A stretch of DNA of 7,639 nt from Thermoplasmata archaeon. Its GTDB lineage: Archaea > Thermoplasmatota > Thermoplasmata > Halarchaeoplasmatales > Halarchaeoplasmataceae. Within the stretch, counting starts at the first letter, position 1. Each line of letters begins with the position of its first letter. The position numbers and the translations under genes were made by a program. The notes beneath the pieces are model-generated. The model saw only the letters and a list, made by a program, of their open reading frames with translations, made no database searches and was not told where the DNA came from. The stretch spans positions 1 through 7,639 of the forward strand of contig JAFDTP010000080.1 of assembly GCA_019594195.1 (NCBI GenBank). The letters run 5' to 3'. Below are positions 6,335 to 7,639 of this stretch, one piece after another.

Positions 6335-7450
6335 TCAACTCTCCGCCAAAGGATACTCCTTCAATTCCTTCTGTATATCGAAGGAACGGTCGATATCTGA
6401 TCTAGTGACTATGCCTATCAACCTATCGTTTTCCATGACAGGGAAACGTCCGATCCCTTCTCTTAGCATCTTTTTCCAGGCGGTTGCAGCGTCCTCGCCA
6501 GGATCAAGAGTGATGAAATCGGTCTTCATCACGTCTCCTACATCCTTAGTGTATATCTGACTCTGAGGTACCTCTTTTGCGTCTTTGAGCGAGATCAACC
6601 CGACCACATCGTTCCCTCTAGTGACTGGGAAACCAGTATGTCTATGTGTTTTGACCAGTTCTAGAAACTCTTCAACTGACTTGTTCGCCTCTATCGTTTC
6701 TACGTCTGGACTCATCACGTCTCTCACGGATAAGTTTCCAAGTACATAGTCCACCATCGCACTCTGTGTTTCCTGCGATGCCGCCATGTAAATGAAAAAA
6801 GCTATCAAGATCAGGAATATGTTGACAAAAAAACCGACTATAGCGAACAACACAGCGAAGAACTTTCCTATAGATGCGGCTCTCGATGTGGCTTTAACGT
6901 AAGAGTATCTTTTGGCCAATAATGCCCTTAGTATCCTTCCGCCGTCCATCGGGAAAGCAGGTATAAGATTGAATCCCGCCAGGAAGAGATTTATGAAGCT
7001 GAGGTACAACAGTGTGAAGACCAAGACGTCGTTCACCGCTAGAACACCTCCGATAAACGCCGCGAGAGCCACACCTAGACTCGAAAGGGGACCTACCGCG
7101 CTTATCTTGATCTCCAAGTTCGGATCTTTCGGGATCTCTTCCATCTGGGAGACTCCTCCAAAAATCCACAGTGATATCTCGTTGACGTTAACGCCGTTCT
7201 TGATGCTTACAATCGAGTGAGCGAGTTCGTGTATCAGTACGCTCACGAACAAACCTATCGCGACTACCAGACCTAGCAGATAACTTTGAACCCCTATCTC
7301 TATATCCGGGGCCGGTATCCCTAAAGTTTCGGCTAGAAGCAGAACGTTTGAACCTACCGACCAGGCGATGATAGCAACTATGAATACCAGTGTAAAATGC
7401 AGTCTGATAGGAACGCCGTATATCTTACCTACTTTGAACGACATCTTCAT
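6335..7450 (-). CDS. site-2 protease (M50 family) with C-terminal CBS pair
   Basis: This 371-residue intramembrane zinc metalloprotease resembles the archaeal MjS2P class. Hydrophobic segments at about 17-38, 56-81, 115-138, 142-166 and 192-222 (probably two) form the six-helix core. HELAH (74-78) gives two zinc histidines and the catalytic glutamate E75. FNLIPAFPMDGGR (160-172) supplies the third ligand, D169. The conserved IFGGVSQM strand (97-103) and AVGPLSS (118-124) are also present. Two CBS domains follow (about 240-292, beginning VRDVMSPDVETI, and about 302-356, beginning VGDVMKTDFITL); they commonly bind adenine nucleotides and may gate proteolysis by energy state. ATG 7450 is chosen because GGTGA lies 4 nt upstream; ATG 7444 is two codons further in. 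Substrates are unknown; in bacteria such enzymes cleave membrane-bound anti-sigma factors or transcription regulators. Confidence 0.93.
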   Translation of the reverse strand: MKMSFKVGKIYGVPIRLHFTLVFIVAIIAWSVGSNVLLLAETLGIPAPDIEIGVQSYLLGLVVAIGLFVSVLIHELAHSIVSIKNGVNVNEISLWIFGGVSQMEEIPKDPNLEIKISAVGPLSSLGVALAAFIGGVLAVNDVLVFTLLYLSFINLFLAGFNLIPAFPMDGGRILRALLAKRYSYVKATSRAASIGKFFAVLFAIVGFFVNIFLILIAFFIYMAASQETQSAMVDYVLGNLSVRDVMSPDVETIEANKSVEEFLELVKTHRHTGFPVTRGNDVVGLISLKDAKEVPQSQIYTKDVGDVMKTDFITLDPGEDAATAWKKMLREGIGRFPVMENDRLIGIVTRSDIDRSFDIQKELKEYPLAES

Positions 7451-7454
7451 CTTC

Positions 7455-7459
7455 TCACC
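7455..7459 (-). promoter_or_regulatory. Shine-Dalgarno site of the M50 gene
   Basis: GGTGA on the minus strand is 4 nt before ATG 7450 and 10 nt before ATG 7444, so it is compatible with either. It is the same core as at the NSS gene. Confidence 0.5.
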
Positions 7460-7464
7460 CTATT

Positions 7465-7473
7465 AAGCTAAAG
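7465..7473 (-). promoter_or_regulatory. shared CTTTAGCTT motif, copy 3 (M50 protease)
   Basis: CTTTAGCTT on the minus strand sits between the TATA-like element and the Shine-Dalgarno site of the M50 gene. The 9-nt core is the same as in the chemoreceptor and SemiSWEET promoters, but the flanks differ. Confidence 0.35.
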
Positions 7474-7480
7474 TTAACGT

Positions 7481-7490
7481 GCTTATATTG
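7481..7490 (-). promoter_or_regulatory. TATA-like element of the M50 gene
   Basis: CAATATAAGC on the minus strand, centred near 7485, predicts initiation near 7459 and a short leader holding the GGTGA site. Confidence 0.45.
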
Positions 7491-7582
7491 TGTTCTTATC
7501 TATTTATCATTAATGGAGATATCTTCATCTGCTCGACTTATTTAGAACAGTCAGATTAGCTCTTCAAGAACATCGCCGTAGT

Positions 7583-7592
7583 AAATATTATT
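7583..7592 (+). promoter_or_regulatory. TATA-like element for the right-edge gene
   Basis: AAATATTATT is centred about 28 nt before the ATG at 7616, as for the other leaderless genes here. The rest of 7491-7582 shows no gene or clear repeat to me. Confidence 0.35.
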
Positions 7593-7615
7593 AGGGTCAG
7601 AGACAATCTAAACAT

Positions 7616-7639
7616 ATGGATGATAAAAGACTTGAGAAA
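7616..7639 (+). CDS. start of an unidentified gene cut by the right edge
   Basis: ATG followed by seven open codons (MDDKRLEK) reaches the end of the window. A TATA-like element lies at leaderless spacing and the composition (acidic/basic, AGA, GAG) matches genes here. It is divergent from the M50 gene. Eight residues are too few to say what it encodes. Confidence 0.4.

Noticed and set aside
6912..7220. Plus-strand and minus-strand alternative frames inside the M50 gene
   Set aside because: The M50 frame there encodes the conserved GGV strand, the helices and the DGG motif; the others are shadows.
7549..7565. AGATTAGCTCTTC upstream of the right-edge gene, resembling the shared motif
   Set aside because: It needs an inserted base to match and lies upstream of the TATA-like element rather than downstream.

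Overview
The window reads as archaeal chromosome, probably euryarchaeal. Most of the complete genes have an AT-rich TATA element, usually about 26 nt upstream of the inferred transcription start. Several of these genes look leaderless, with the start codon at that position. The two clear Shine-Dalgarno sites have the form GGTGA, which pairs with an archaeal 16S 3' end. Arginine is mostly AGA/AGG, ATA is common for isoleucine, and soluble proteins are rich in Glu, Asp and Lys. The sequence does not let me name a genus. I see no rRNA, tRNA, CRISPR array, insertion sequence or phage gene.

Layout, left to right: (1) the N-terminal 96 codons of a membrane transporter on the minus strand, resembling a bile acid:sodium symporter, running off the left edge; (2) divergent from it, a 76-residue orphan membrane protein; (3) convergent with that, an 11-helix LeuT-fold sodium-dependent (NSS/SNF) transporter on the minus strand; (4) divergent from the NSS gene, a free-standing YbaK/ProRS-INS-type aminoacyl-tRNA deacylase; (5) a soluble methyl-accepting chemotaxis protein (PAS-PAS-HAMP-signalling domain); (6) a SemiSWEET sugar transporter; (7) a DUF438-hemerythrin-PAS protein; (8) convergent with it, a site-2 protease (M50) with two CBS domains; (9) the first eight codons of a further gene at the right edge. 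No gap without a gene exceeds 300 bases.

The genes appear to be individually promoted rather than in long operons. The theme is sensing and membrane traffic: three transporters, a cytoplasmic chemoreceptor, a probable diiron/PAS sensor and an intramembrane protease. No che or archaellum gene is in view, so the chemoreceptor's partners must lie elsewhere.

The most interesting non-coding signal is the string CTTTAGCTT, found between the TATA element and the start codon of three genes (chemoreceptor, SemiSWEET, M50 protease). It is extended to an identical 12-mer in the first two. It may be a shared operator and would link these genes in one regulon, but that is inference from one window.
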